A DNA stretch of 64,000 nucleotides from M30B19 sp041741535 (GTDB taxonomy: Bacteria; Planctomycetota; Planctomycetia; Pirellulales; Pirellulaceae), in contig JBGSJV010000103.1 of assembly GCA_041741535.1 (NCBI GenBank), positions 1-64,000 on the forward strand. Reading direction: 5' to 3'. The notes beneath the pieces were generated by a model. The model worked only from the letters and a program-made list of their open reading frames with translations. It did not search any database and was not told the origin of the DNA. This document shows positions 9,614 to 19,212 of the stretch, piece after piece (the stretch's first letter is position 1; each line of letters opens with the position of its first letter). The translations under genes and the position numbers were made by a program.

Positions 9614-10726
9614 ATGAATCGGGCTTTTCTGAATAGATTCATGTTCTTGACAATCTGCGTGTGGCTTGGGTTAACTCAAACTACGGGCTTCGGCCAAGGG
9701 TCGACCGAAACGGATTCATCGTCGAAGATGCCGGTGATCACCCGCGACGTAATCTTGGAGAGACCGGTCAACTACGTCACGAAATCGTGGGCCAATCTTT
9801 CTTTGGGAAATCTGGAAGCTGGCAAGCGATACCAGGTCGAACTTAGCGTCCAAAATGCGACTAACAACGACCTGTCGTTTTCGTCAATTACTGCTTCATG
9901 TGGCTGCGTGAAATTCGAAACAAATGCAAAGACCATTCCGGCAGGCGAGAGTACGTTGCTTGTTTTCGTGCTGGACACTCCAAAACGAAATATCAAAACA
10001 AAAATTGGTTCCGGAATCCGGTTCATAGACGACCAGAATCAACAGGTCTTTAGCATCGACTTTTCCTACGACCTTCACAACATGTTCAAGATCCTTAGTA
10101 GTCAGGTCCTCGTTGAAGTGAGGGAACAGGATGAATCCGGCGTAAACGTAAGAGTCCCAGTGCTCGTTTCAACCGACTTCAATCCTAGCCTTCTCGAGGT
10201 ACAATTGTCTGAGAATTTGCGGGATCTTCAAATTAAGTTTGTTCACGAAAATGGTGAAACGCCACACATCGAATTGACTGTCGTCAAGGAGAATGTAATC
10301 GGCGGTGCGATTTCTGGTGAAATTTTCTTGCGTCGAACCGGTACAAAAGAGTTCGATTCCGTAGGCGTCGTAGTTCGAAGGCGGGAACAGGTTTCAATCC
10401 GACCGGAATCGGTTCGTCTGGTGAAAACCACTACTGATAAAACGTACACGGCAAAAGGCATACTCCGGATTGACGACTCGGTGGTTGAAGCAAACAAAGA
10501 GGCCCCCGATCCACAATCGTCACTTCCTAGCGTTGAGTTATTGATCGACGGCCAACCGTCACAGGTCACGCTAAAGAAACTCGGCAATTCGGGAGTCTAC
10601 GCAATCAATATTAGATTTGAGGGCGAGTTACCCAAGGCTACTACAGAACCGGTTCCGGCACGTTGGGGAATTCGTTTTGGTGGACGAGATGTCGTTATTC
10701 AAACAACGGCGTTTTTTCAAGAGTGA
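9614..10726 (+). CDS. Secreted DUF1573 domain protein
   Basis: Exported protein of 370 residues. The ATG at 9614 is chosen because it begins a clean signal peptide (MNRAFLNRFMFLTICVWLGL...GFG). The DUF1573 signature is the SITASCGCVKFETN segment followed by IPAGESTLLVFVLDT (about 95-125), an Ig-like beta domain with a conserved CGC. The family is abundant in planctomycetes and has no assigned enzyme activity. Two further secreted proteins follow on the same strand with short gaps, so an operon is likely. Confidence 0.85.
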   Translation: MNRAFLNRFMFLTICVWLGLTQTTGFGQGSTETDSSSKMPVITRDVILERPVNYVTKSWANLSLGNLEAGKRYQVELSVQNATNNDLSFSSITASCGCVKFETNAKTIPAGESTLLVFVLDTPKRNIKTKIGSGIRFIDDQNQQVFSIDFSYDLHNMFKILSSQVLVEVREQDESGVNVRVPVLVSTDFNPSLLEVQLSENLRDLQIKFVHENGETPHIELTVVKENVIGGAISGEIFLRRTGTKEFDSVGVVVRRREQVSIRPESVRLVKTTTDKTYTAKGILRIDDSVVEANKEAPDPQSSLPSVELLIDGQPSQVTLKKLGNSGVYAINIRFEGELPKATTEPVPARWGIRFGGRDVVIQTTAFFQE

Positions 10727-10747
10727 TCAATTTATTGGAGAGTTGTG

Positions 10748-11164
10748 ATGACGCGGATTGCTACGATGTTTGTTTTGTTTTTCGCCCCGACCTTTGCTTT
10801 TGGTCAGGGTACCGGTGGTGGCAGTATTTGCTTGGAACCAATCGTTACAAGCTGCGTATTGGAAGGTGAGGTCTTATGTGAAGCTGGTGAATGTCGGCTT
10901 AACGTGCAACTGAACGTCTATTATTGCGCGCCTGCAAGCGCGTTTTACGTCTCGGATGCGTCGGAGTTTACTATCACCGATGAGGCAGAGGGTTTCGGCT
11001 TTACTGACTATACGGTGACAGGTTGGATCAATCCTTGCGGTTACTATTACACTTGCAAATGCAAACCGAATCTTCTTCAATGCGAGAAAGATCTTGCCAC
11101 CGCCGATCCCGTGAATGTCGAACACAGCAAACCTGACCTCTGGTCCGTTTGTTTTGGAAATTGA
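10748..11164 (+). CDS. Small secreted cysteine-rich protein, unknown
   Basis: About 138 residues. GGAG seven bases upstream supports the ATG at 10748; the GTG just before it is less likely. After a signal peptide (MTRIATMFVLFFAPTFAFG) come about nine cysteines, including CLEPIVTSC, CEAGEC and TCKCKPNLLQC, suggesting a disulfide-stabilised exported protein. I do not recognise the family. It starts 21 bp after the DUF1573 gene. Confidence 0.7.
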   Translation: MTRIATMFVLFFAPTFAFGQGTGGGSICLEPIVTSCVLEGEVLCEAGECRLNVQLNVYYCAPASAFYVSDASEFTITDEAEGFGFTDYTVTGWINPCGYYYTCKCKPNLLQCEKDLATADPVNVEHSKPDLWSVCFGN

Positions 11165-11199
11165 TGAGATTCTAGATCCATAACTCGAGGTCAATAAGC

Positions 11200-12258
11200 A
11201 TGTCGCGTCCTCTAGTCACGTTATTCTTCTGTTTACTATCGTGGCATATCGCCCACGGCCAAAGTAGCTTGGGTCAGCAACCAACCCCAGAACTTGAAAA
11301 ACAACATCTAATTGAAGTTGCGGAGGCGCACTTCCATCGCTTGACCACCTGGGAAACAGGCGATGTTTTGATTCGATTGCGGACGACCGCAACTGGCCCA
11401 ATGCTGTCTTCGGACGGTGAATCGTTAACTTCAGGAGACTCTTTGATTAATTCGGTGGTTGAACGTACTTCGATGATGCGAATTGTCTTCGATTTTGCCG
11501 CGAAACGATTCCATTGCATATCAACAAGCGAGCAAGACTTGCGATTTTACAACTCTAACGATCAAGAGGTAAAATTGCCGGGTACGCCAACACACACATT
11601 TGGTGAAAAAATTTTCCTATTCGACGACGAAAAGAGCATCAGAATCGCGACCAACAGTTCTGGGGTCTTTTACACGATCCCGGGAATGGACCCGCCTGAA
11701 AGCCTTCTTGGACAATTTGGGATACTCCAGATTCGTGGGGTTGGAATATCCACTTGGCGAGAAGGTTGGGACGACAATTCGTTGCTGAAGTCGTTTAACG
11801 GTCACTTCAACTTGGATGTCGTCGAGAAAGTTTCGCACGTCGGCAAGGACCGGTACCGTACCTTGTCGAGGGTGCCGGTGGCCAAAAGCAACATCCAGGG
11901 GTATCGATTTGCCGTCGACTGGGATGTTGTCAATGGCGTTCCAGTAGCGTATTCGCATTTCGCTGGTTTTACAGATGATATCCAGAAACCACAGCACTCT
12001 GGAAATGTCGAATGGATCGAAATGGATTCACAAATGCTGCCGCGTCGGATTCGAGAAACTTCGCGTGAGTTGATGCGGTTACGGTCCGGCCAAGGATTCG
12101 TGCACGACGAAGAACACGAACTTGATTTTCATTGGTTTTCGATCAACAAAGACCTGCCGCCCGAAATATTTGATCGAGACATCGTCGAACAACCTGGCTA
12201 TGCCGCAAGAATGCTCTCGGAACATAACTTTGAATCAAAACCGGCCACGCCAAAATAA
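11200..12258 (+). CDS. Secreted protein of unknown function
   Basis: 352 residues with an N-terminal signal peptide (MSRPLVTLFFCLLSWHIAHG). The rest is mixed alpha/beta with no motif I can name. A GAGGT box just upstream of the ATG supports the start. It is the third member of the secreted-protein cluster after the DUF1573 and cysteine-rich genes, 35 bp from the latter. Possibly a lipoprotein-carrier-like fold, but this is only an impression. Confidence 0.75.
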   Translation: MSRPLVTLFFCLLSWHIAHGQSSLGQQPTPELEKQHLIEVAEAHFHRLTTWETGDVLIRLRTTATGPMLSSDGESLTSGDSLINSVVERTSMMRIVFDFAAKRFHCISTSEQDLRFYNSNDQEVKLPGTPTHTFGEKIFLFDDEKSIRIATNSSGVFYTIPGMDPPESLLGQFGILQIRGVGISTWREGWDDNSLLKSFNGHFNLDVVEKVSHVGKDRYRTLSRVPVAKSNIQGYRFAVDWDVVNGVPVAYSHFAGFTDDIQKPQHSGNVEWIEMDSQMLPRRIRETSRELMRLRSGQGFVHDEEHELDFHWFSINKDLPPEIFDRDIVEQPGYAARMLSEHNFESKPATPK

Positions 12259-12397
12259 TCTTGAATCTGCAGTTCATCATCTCGTATATACAAACGACTC
12301 GTGGAACGTCTCTTGAATTGAGCCGCACGCGCTCAGGTTGACCGGCGCTGCTTTGACGGTCGATCGATCTCGTACCATTTCCCAAGCGGCGATAGTT

Positions 12398-12413
12398 CGC
12401 TATTTTTTTAGCG
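12398..12413. promoter_or_regulatory. Upstream operator dyad of the BlaI-family repressor
   Basis: Perfect dyad CGCTA-N6-TAGCG, followed by CAA. It matches the promoter dyad at 12440-12457 in arms, spacer length and the right flank GCGCAA. The centres are 43 bp apart, about four helical turns, consistent with repressor dimers on one DNA face. Confidence 0.7.
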
Positions 12414-12420
12414 CAAGCTC

Positions 12421-12449
12421 TTGACGTGCCTTTTTCGATGCGCTATTAT
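12421..12449 (+). promoter_or_regulatory. Sigma-70 promoter of the blaI/blaR1-like operon
   Basis: TTGACG at 12421-12426, a 17-bp spacer and TATTAT at 12444-12449 make a near-consensus housekeeping promoter about 40 bp ahead of the repressor ATG. The -10 box lies inside the second operator dyad, so repressor binding would block polymerase directly. Confidence 0.75.
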
Positions 12450-12457
12450 TGTAGCGC
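12440..12457. promoter_or_regulatory. Promoter-proximal operator dyad
   Basis: Perfect inverted repeat GCGCTA-N6-TAGCGC covering the -10 box. The same half-site, CGCTA, occurs at 12398-12413. BlaI/MecI-family repressors bind short dyads in their own promoters, so these are the likely autoregulatory sites. Confidence 0.72.
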
Positions 12458-12486
12458 AATGGTGGAAGTTCCATAGGAGCGAGACG

Positions 12487-12870
12487 ATGAAACAGCCGGA
12501 AAAACTTAGCCGACGCGAGCGGCAGATCATGGATACGGTGTTTGCGTTAGGCGAAGCGACCGTCAACCAAATTGTCGCCAATATCCCGGACCCACCCACG
12601 CCTATGGCGGTCCGCCGCATGATGCATATTCTCGAACAAAAGGGCTGCCTCAAACGCCGCCTCGAAGGACGAGAGGTTGTTTACGCACCCAAAGAGGCCA
12701 AGACCAAGGCCGGGCGCTCGGCCTTCCAGCGAGTCCTGGAAACCTTCTTCGGCGGATCGCTGGAAGAAGCCCTGGCCGCCCATCTGCACGCCAGCCGCGA
12801 GTCGATCAGCGACGAAGAACGGGCTCGGTTGATTTCTTTGATCGAAAACGCTCGTGAGGAAGGACGCTGA
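12487..12870 (+). CDS. BlaI/MecI/CopY-family transcriptional repressor
   Basis: Winged-helix repressor of 127 residues. It has the family start LSRRERQIMDTVFALGEATVNQI (about 6-30), VRRMMHILEQKGCLKRRLEGREVVY in the recognition/wing region, and a C-terminal dimerisation segment ending in the LISLIENAREEGR helix. The ATG at 12487 follows AGGAGCGAG. It is predicted to repress its own operon through the two dyads and to be cleaved when the M56 protein encoded directly downstream senses its signal. The stop is followed one base later by the ATG of that gene. Confidence 0.93.
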   Translation: MKQPEKLSRRERQIMDTVFALGEATVNQIVANIPDPPTPMAVRRMMHILEQKGCLKRRLEGREVVYAPKEAKTKAGRSAFQRVLETFFGGSLEEALAAHLHASRESISDEERARLISLIENAREEGR

Positions 12871-12871
12871 T

Positions 12872-15800
12872 ATGACTCGATTAACTCTCGCCTTCTTGGC
12901 TCTCTCGGGATTCCTCGCTTTGCCACTTTTGGATGCGGCGACCAAAGGAACGATCGTGCTGCTATTGGCCGGTTTGACCTGCCTGTTACTCAAACGCGAT
13001 TCCGCCGCCACTCGGCACTGCGTCTTGACTGTCGCCGTCCTTATGTTGCTGTTCATGCCGTTCATGTCCGCATTTTTGCCGGCCTGGCGCGTGCTCCCCG
13101 GTTGGCTGGCACCCCCGACGACGTTGTCCTTGACCAATGCAGCGATCGATCCTGCAACAAACCAAGCTGAAAACGACACTAAGTCACCATTGGATGTGTC
13201 GATCGTTGGCAATCGGTTTTCCCCATCCCTCTCGTTCGATGCCACTACTTCGACAACGGCCAACCCCAACTCGCTGGACAACGCCGTTCACCCAATGGGT
13301 GTCGAACCCACATCGGCGATTGCACCGCAGCTAGACCCCAACTCACCGACCACTTCCAACTCGCCAAATACCAACGCCTGGAGCACACGTCTCTGGCAAG
13401 TGCTGCCGCTGGTTTGGTCCGTGGGCGCCATCGGGTTATTGCTCCGCTTGGCCGGAAGCGCGTGGCAGTTGCGACGCTCGGAATCCCATTGTTCCGATGG
13501 GAGCGAGTTGTTTCGGTCCGAACTTCGCCAAGCCTTGGCAACCATCGGCTTGAAACGATCCGTGCGATTGTTGCTTGATCCCAACCAATCGATCCCGATC
13601 GTCTGGGGACTGCTTCGACCACGGTTGCGTCTACCAGCCGAAGCCGTCCATTGGCCCAAAGAGCAATTGCAATCGGTGCTCTTGCATGAGCTAGCCCATC
13701 TGCGTCGCCATGATCTCGTGGAATTGGTTATCACGCAGTTGGCTTGTGCCTTGCACTGGTACAACCCTTTGGTTTGGTTGGCTGCGTGGCGACTCCACGT
13801 CGAACGCGAGCGCGCTTGTGATGATTTGGTCTTGGCCAGTGGTGTGAAACCTTCGGCGTATGCCGAACACTTGTTACAAGTGACAACAAAACTAGCAACG
13901 TCGTCCTGGACCCAAGTCTGTGGGTTAGCAATGGCGCGCAAGTCCTCGCTGGAAGGTCGGCTCTTGGCGGTCCTTAGTCGCAACTTGAACCGCCGCAGTG
14001 CGACGTTGGCCCTGTTGTCGATCGCGATGATTGGGGGAGCCGTGATTGCGGTTCCTGTCGCGATGCTTGGTTTGGCAAACGAACCTCCAGCATCACCTCA
14101 GGAACAGATGGAACCAAAGGACCAAGAACCAGAGCCCGTGACCATTGAACCAAAACACGAATCCGCGCAGGCATTGTTCAAGAAATGGCAAACACGCGCC
14201 CGAACGGATGGAAAAATTCCAGGTGCCTTGATTGGACAATTGGGAGCCAAGGTCAACGACTTCATCACACAGTACCCGAATGAAGCGGCAACGCCGCAGC
14301 TCATTGCGGTACGCGATCGTTTCGTCGCGGATCGTGATTGGAAACCTACCGAGGTTGTCGCGATGTTGGACGAGATCGCAGCGATTGCCACCGCCCCGAT
14401 CGGTTGGACATCACTACCGATGGAGTTTGATGACTTTCCCTCCATCAAGCCAGGACAGCCTTTGCCCGCCGATCTGGAGGGCGCCGCCTGGGGACCTCCC
14501 GTCGAAAACGGACTTCGAGCCGCTTGGTTGTTGGAACCACGCGCCGAACAATATCCATTGGGCTCGGTACTTAAGGTCCGTGTGCTGTTCCATAATGCGG
14601 GCGACCAGCCAGTCGTCTTTCGCACGGAAACTTGGCATCAAAGCGATCAACTGGCCGTGCGTAACGCGAAGGGAGCCGAGATCAAGACCAGTGGCACTTG
14701 GTACACAGGGATTACGCCACTCGTAAACTACCGTCTACTACCTGGTGAGTATTGCGAGGTGTCAGCTCCAGGTGTAGGCATCGGCGCGGGCGAGTATGTC
14801 GATGAACGGAGCACCGGGAATCTGGGCGTGATCATCGAAGCTCAAGCGGGTGACGAAATCGAATTTTCGTGCAACGTGGACGCTGCCCAGTTCATCGTCT
14901 TTTCGCGTCCAGACGATCCAAAAGATCAAAGAGAATTATGGAACAAACAAGCGGCCGACCGAGTCGCCAGCGAAGCACCACTGCCACAGAATCCCGCGGA
15001 CCGCGAGCAACTGATTCGCCGCGCGATGTTGGACCTCACTGGGGTTGCTCCCACGACGGAAGAAATCGCTCAGTTTGTTTCGGACGCTTCCCCGGAAGCC
15101 TTGGAACACTTGGTCACACGGATTCAAGCGAACGCCCCCACCGAGCCCTGGACCGGTAAGCTACCAACCGGCCCGACCAAGTTCCGGGTCACACCCGCTG
15201 ATCCCAACGCTGCCAAACGGCCGCGAGTAGCCACAACCCCTGGACGTTATGTTCTGAGCGATTCAGCGCATCTATTGGTTACGCAAGTCACCGCCGGTGA
15301 CGCTCCTCGCAAGAACTCCGCTGAAATTGCGTTCCTATCGGGCGACCCCAGCGTTGCGTCACCCCACGAGCCGTTCCAGATCGAGTTGCCCGATGGGTTG
15401 AACAGTTATGCCATGTTGTGGGTCCGGAATTCAAGTCAATTGCAGATTGTTGAACCAGACTCCGTTCGTACGATTGATTTTTCCAATCCTAGTTCCGTGA
15501 AGGAATCGCGGGCCAACGAGAATTTGTCGCCCGAGTTCCAAGCATTGGTACCGGAAGGATTGCGCAAAACATTACCGAAAGCAGCAAAGGATGATCGAGG
15601 TGTCACACTAGACCCGTCCATCGAGTCACAACTGGATTGGGGTGAGGCGGTGAACGGCTTGCGCGGAGCTCTGATCATCGGTTCGCGCGGCGAAGAAAAA
15701 GCTAACGGCGTTTTTCTCGTGCTACAGAACGTCTCCGAGCAAACGTTGCGATTCCGAGATACGGCCAAGTCCGAACGCCTGAATTCATTGTACGTCAGTG

Positions 15801-18517
15801 TCGCGGGCGAGATACAATTTGCATTGTCGAACGACGAACCGACCATGACGGACGTGATCTTACAACCACAGGAAGTCACCTACCTTGGCTTGCTGCGAGG
15901 CGGCAGTGAGGAGATCATCGCTGGCTTGATTGAAGGGATTCGCAAAGACTCCCTACAGACGTGGCGCGCGGTCGTGAGGATGAGTCAAATTGGCGACGAA
16001 TCCGTATGGCGCGGTGATCTCTCGACCGGCGAGACTCGTTGTGAAGTCCGACCGAATCTGCCGCAACCCAAGAACGAAGCAGCTCGCGCGTTGTTCAAGT
16101 TCTTTCAAGCCAATGCGCGGCTCAATGGCGACATTCCTGGCGGCTTGCTGCATCGGCTCCATGACAAAGTCCAAGAATTCATTCGCAACAACGAACCCGA
16201 CGCCGCGGGTAGTCCCTACGCTCAGAAAATGCGCCCTCTGGAACCTCGCTTCGCCAACACGAACGATTGGAAAGCGGCGGACGTCGTCGCCTTGTTGGAT
16301 GACATCGCCGCCGCCCACACCATTCCTCTGGAGACAACCCTCACGCACTTCACCGAGCGACAACTCCGACCAGGATTGCCTCTGCCAAAATCGCTGGAAA
16401 GCGCCGATTGGGGGCAACCTCTACCCAGCGGTCTGCGAGTGGCCCTTGTGCTAGAGCCTCGTGCGGAAGCGTACCATTTGGGCGTGGAACTGAAAGCTCG
16501 CATCGTGTTCCACAACTCGGGAACGGAACCGGTCACGTTTATCACCGATAGTTTTCAACAGCCAGGATTTTCGGCTGAACGAGCCAATGGCAGCCAGTTA
16601 GAAGTTGAGTCGACACATTGGCTAACGCTGGGCAGCATGGCAGCTTATCGTCTGGCTCCTGGCGATTATTGTGAGGTCTACACGCCGGGCTTAGGGGTTG
16701 GGGAGCGCATAACGGATCGAGACGATTGGAAGAATGTCCGCGCCGGTTCGTGGATCAAGTGCGTTGCTGGCGAAGAAGTGGTGGTCACTCCCGGAGCCGC
16801 CGCGCTGAGCGATGGTCGTGGACCGTTCCTACGGTCCAACGTCGCAGAAGGGGCAGGCTCACCCGGAGCGGTTGTCCAGAGTGCTCCCGAAGGCCCAGAA
16901 CTCTCACAAGATTGGTGGCTCGAGTTCATCACCGAGCGACTCGAGCGCGAAGCACCCATGCCAACCGACAAAACAGAACGTGAGTATTTGCTCTATCGGG
17001 TGGTTCGCGAGTTGTATGGCGCCGCCCCGAGTACCACAGAGGGTGATGCCTTTGCGGCCGACGAATCGCCGGATGCCCTGAAGAATCTGGCGGCTTTATT
17101 GGCGAAACATCCCTACGGCAAACAAAGCCAAGGTTTGATTCAAGCGGGCAAAACCAAGTTCCGCGTCTTGCCAGTGGACGCGGATGCTGACAAACGCCCA
17201 CGAGTGGCAACCGGTCCCGGTTGGTACTCACTTTCTGATAGTTTGAAATTGTCGGTGGATCGCCGTGCCGTTGGTGAGCGAGTCTTGAACGAAGCCAGTC
17301 TGGTGTATTTTCAGCAAGGCCAAGACAACCTCGTGCATAAGGTGGAATTGCCCAATGGGCACGACACTTGGGCCGCGGCCACTTTGAAGGGAACGACGGA
17401 CCTGTGGATTGCCCAGCCAGGCGTGTTGCGCCGATACGACTTCAAGAATCCTGCGGCTCCAACGGAGACCCAATATGCCGACGCTGCATTGGATGACGCC
17501 CCGATCTCTCCGATGCTGCGAGAAGCACTAGCACCGGTCTTCATGAAAGCGGAGGACGACGGCTCCACGCCGAGGAAGCCTGCAGCACCTGCGGCTGAAA
17601 TGCCCAGCAACGTTGCGTCCGATTCGTCCGCGGCAAGCGATGACGCCACGGGAAAAACTTACACGCTAGTGATCGCGGTTGACGGCACGATCCAACTGGA
17701 AAACCAAACACGAACGCTGGAAGAACTCAATTTGGACGTGGTGGGAAAATTGGAGGATCGCTTCGTTATCAAGGCACCCGATAGCGTGCCTTACGAACGA
17801 GTTGCCGCAGTCCTTCTCGTGCTCAAGTCCGCCGGTGCGACGAACGTCACTGTATCGGCTACTTTGAACGATGCAATACTCACAGCCGAAGCATTGATCG
17901 GAACCTGGCATGGTGAAATGAACGGCGAAGCGATCCGTTTCTCATTCCATAAACCGCCAGCGGAAAACGAAGTCCATCTCGATATCTATATTGGCGATGC
18001 GACAATTGGTCTGATTACGGAAATGAAAGTCGCGGACGATGGCCAGTCAATCTCCATCTATCGACCAAGTGGCAGCGAGATGGAGTTGTTTGGCACATTG
18101 CGTCGAACCGTGGAAGGTGAGTTGCGCTTCAAGCCAACTGGCGATGCAAATTCCGATCCCGACAGCGATGGCATCATTCTAATTCGCGATCGCGATGAAC
18201 CCGCGTCCGAGCCCAAGCAAGCCGCCGCACGCGAACTGTTCGACATTTGGAAAGCCACAGCGAACGATGATGGGACAATTCCCGGTACGTTTGTCGGCCG
18301 ACTGGCCACGGAAGTACGAACCTACGCGAAAGAGAATCCGAATCTCGACAGTAGCATGCAGTTGTCCAAACTACTGGCTCGTTTCATCACGACGCATGAC
18401 TGGACTTTGTCCGATGCGACTCGATTACTGGATGACGTCGCCTATTATTCAAACAAGCCTATCGAAAACTGCATCGACAAAGCGAAGCTTCCCAGTCAAG
18501 ACCGTGAAGTTGATTAA
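12872..18517 (+). CDS. Giant BlaR1-like M56 metallopeptidase with duplicated sensor domains
   Basis: 1881 residues from the ATG at 12872, with GAGGAAGG eight bases upstream. The N-terminal third has four or five membrane helices and the M56 zinc motif HELAH (272-276), followed by HVERERACDD. This would cleave the BlaI-type repressor. After residue about 400 there is no penicillin-binding domain. Instead two long homologous units start near residues 434 (ALFKKWQTRARTDGKIPG) and 1073 (ALFKFFQANARLNGDIPG), each with a beta-rich LEPRAE...LKVRVLFHN segment and a DUF1549-like helical piece (IRRAMLDLTGVAPTTEEI). A third unit begins near 1788 (ELFDIWKATANDDGTIPG) and stops after about 95 residues, so the protein looks truncated where the RHS island begins. 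The signal sensed is unknown. Confidence 0.85.
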   Translation: MTRLTLAFLALSGFLALPLLDAATKGTIVLLLAGLTCLLLKRDSAATRHCVLTVAVLMLLFMPFMSAFLPAWRVLPGWLAPPTTLSLTNAAIDPATNQAENDTKSPLDVSIVGNRFSPSLSFDATTSTTANPNSLDNAVHPMGVEPTSAIAPQLDPNSPTTSNSPNTNAWSTRLWQVLPLVWSVGAIGLLLRLAGSAWQLRRSESHCSDGSELFRSELRQALATIGLKRSVRLLLDPNQSIPIVWGLLRPRLRLPAEAVHWPKEQLQSVLLHELAHLRRHDLVELVITQLACALHWYNPLVWLAAWRLHVERERACDDLVLASGVKPSAYAEHLLQVTTKLATSSWTQVCGLAMARKSSLEGRLLAVLSRNLNRRSATLALLSIAMIGGAVIAVPVAMLGLANEPPASPQEQMEPKDQEPEPVTIEPKHESAQALFKKWQTRARTDGKIPGALIGQLGAKVNDFITQYPNEAATPQLIAVRDRFVADRDWKPTEVVAMLDEIAAIATAPIGWTSLPMEFDDFPSIKPGQPLPADLEGAAWGPPVENGLRAAWLLEPRAEQYPLGSVLKVRVLFHNAGDQPVVFRTETWHQSDQLAVRNAKGAEIKTSGTWYTGITPLVNYRLLPGEYCEVSAPGVGIGAGEYVDERSTGNLGVIIEAQAGDEIEFSCNVDAAQFIVFSRPDDPKDQRELWNKQAADRVASEAPLPQNPADREQLIRRAMLDLTGVAPTTEEIAQFVSDASPEALEHLVTRIQANAPTEPWTGKLPTGPTKFRVTPADPNAAKRPRVATTPGRYVLSDSAHLLVTQVTAGDAPRKNSAEIAFLSGDPSVASPHEPFQIELPDGLNSYAMLWVRNSSQLQIVEPDSVRTIDFSNPSSVKESRANENLSPEFQALVPEGLRKTLPKAAKDDRGVTLDPSIESQLDWGEAVNGLRGALIIGSRGEEKANGVFLVLQNVSEQTLRFRDTAKSERLNSLYVSVAGEIQFALSNDEPTMTDVILQPQEVTYLGLLRGGSEEIIAGLIEGIRKDSLQTWRAVVRMSQIGDESVWRGDLSTGETRCEVRPNLPQPKNEAARALFKFFQANARLNGDIPGGLLHRLHDKVQEFIRNNEPDAAGSPYAQKMRPLEPRFANTNDWKAADVVALLDDIAAAHTIPLETTLTHFTERQLRPGLPLPKSLESADWGQPLPSGLRVALVLEPRAEAYHLGVELKARIVFHNSGTEPVTFITDSFQQPGFSAERANGSQLEVESTHWLTLGSMAAYRLAPGDYCEVYTPGLGVGERITDRDDWKNVRAGSWIKCVAGEEVVVTPGAAALSDGRGPFLRSNVAEGAGSPGAVVQSAPEGPELSQDWWLEFITERLEREAPMPTDKTEREYLLYRVVRELYGAAPSTTEGDAFAADESPDALKNLAALLAKHPYGKQSQGLIQAGKTKFRVLPVDADADKRPRVATGPGWYSLSDSLKLSVDRRAVGERVLNEASLVYFQQGQDNLVHKVELPNGHDTWAAATLKGTTDLWIAQPGVLRRYDFKNPAAPTETQYADAALDDAPISPMLREALAPVFMKAEDDGSTPRKPAAPAAEMPSNVASDSSAASDDATGKTYTLVIAVDGTIQLENQTRTLEELNLDVVGKLEDRFVIKAPDSVPYERVAAVLLVLKSAGATNVTVSATLNDAILTAEALIGTWHGEMNGEAIRFSFHKPPAENEVHLDIYIGDATIGLITEMKVADDGQSISIYRPSGSEMELFGTLRRTVEGELRFKPTGDANSDPDSDGIILIRDRDEPASEPKQAAARELFDIWKATANDDGTIPGTFVGRLATEVRTYAKENPNLDSSMQLSKLLARFITTHDWTLSDATRLLDDVAYYSNKPIENCIDKAKLPSQDREVD

Positions 18518-18555
18518 TTCGTTCGAGCGAGTGTTGGTGTATCGGTCTGTGTAGA

Positions 18556-18595
18556 GGACCGCTCCGCGGTCCAAAGTTGGTTCGCGGAGCGAACC
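18556..18595. repeat. Twin GC-rich hairpins
   Basis: Two adjacent hairpins: GGACCGC-TCC-GCGGTCC (18556-18572) and GGTTCGC-GGA-GCGAACC (18579-18595). They mark the boundary between the truncated BlaR1-like gene and the RHS remnant, and could be a double terminator-like element or a mobile palindromic repeat. Confidence 0.6.
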
Positions 18596-18597
18596 AC

Positions 18598-18760
18598 GAC
18601 ACTGCCGAATCCACGACCTACTCGGGCCAAACCTACACCGTTACCTTCCATCACGACGTCCAAGGTCGGCCAGTGAAACGGACGTATCCTTCGGGGCGCG
18701 AAGCCGAGTACACTGATGACGAGCGGCAGTTGCTAAAAACGATCAAGTGGGAATGTACCC
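18598..18760 (+). pseudogene. RHS/YD-repeat remnant
   Basis: In the frame of 18577-18852 the segment reads TYSGQTYTVTFHHDVQGRPV followed by KRTYPSGREAEYTDDERQLL. These are typical YD repeats (xGRPVxxTYPSGR...YTxDxxxxL). There is no start or continuation, so this is a fragment of an RHS protein. It is on the opposite strand to the RHS tip at 21.3-22.5 kb, implying a rearrangement. Confidence 0.65.
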
Positions 18761-18912
18761 AGTTCGAAGATCGCAGCGACAATGAATGTGGGTCGCCAGC
18801 CCCTGGCGGCTTGCGGGTAGATAAACTCTTACCCAAAATAAGAGCCACGTAGGGAAACCTTTTCACGCCCACCGCAAGTAATTAAATCACGTACGACTTG
18901 AACGGAAGTGCG

Positions 18913-19073
18913 GCAATCAAAACCGCCTGCCTCGCAACCGGTATGCAACCACTTCAAGTTCATCAACCCTAAATCAACTTCGTCGACCAATCAATCCTCG
19001 ACGTCGACCCTCAATCACGCCGACATTCAAATCAAACACTGACGCGAAGCTCAAGAATCACCCCATCTTTCGG
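18913..19073. repeat. 161-bp direct repeat, copy 1
   Basis: Begins GCAATCAAAACCGCCTGCCT and ends CCCATCTTTCGG. It is the imperfect direct copy of 20434-20594, 1.52 kb away. The copy lies inside the decayed RHS island. Confidence 0.8.
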
Positions 19074-19084
19074 AACTCGGGCTT

Positions 19085-19170
19085 ATTCTAATCGAGCACT
19101 TACACCCGCAGCAAGCGAAATCAGCTACAGCAGACTGGGATTTTTCAGGCATGGCTCAGGTGTGCAAAGG
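19085..19170. repeat. 86-bp direct repeat flanking the RHS island, left copy
   Basis: Matches 22446-22531 with about four differences over 86 bp. Together the copies bracket 3.3 kb containing the RHS tip and its candidate immunity gene. The right copy supplies the start codon of the RHS tip frame. Confidence 0.8.
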
Positions 19171-19212
19171 ATCGGTACCGTCAGCGAATAGCGAGAAATC
19201 GCTCGTACCGCC

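Noticed and set aside
18577..18852. Intact small RHS gene
   Set aside because: No usable start, only two YD motifs, and abrupt ends; treated as a remnant.
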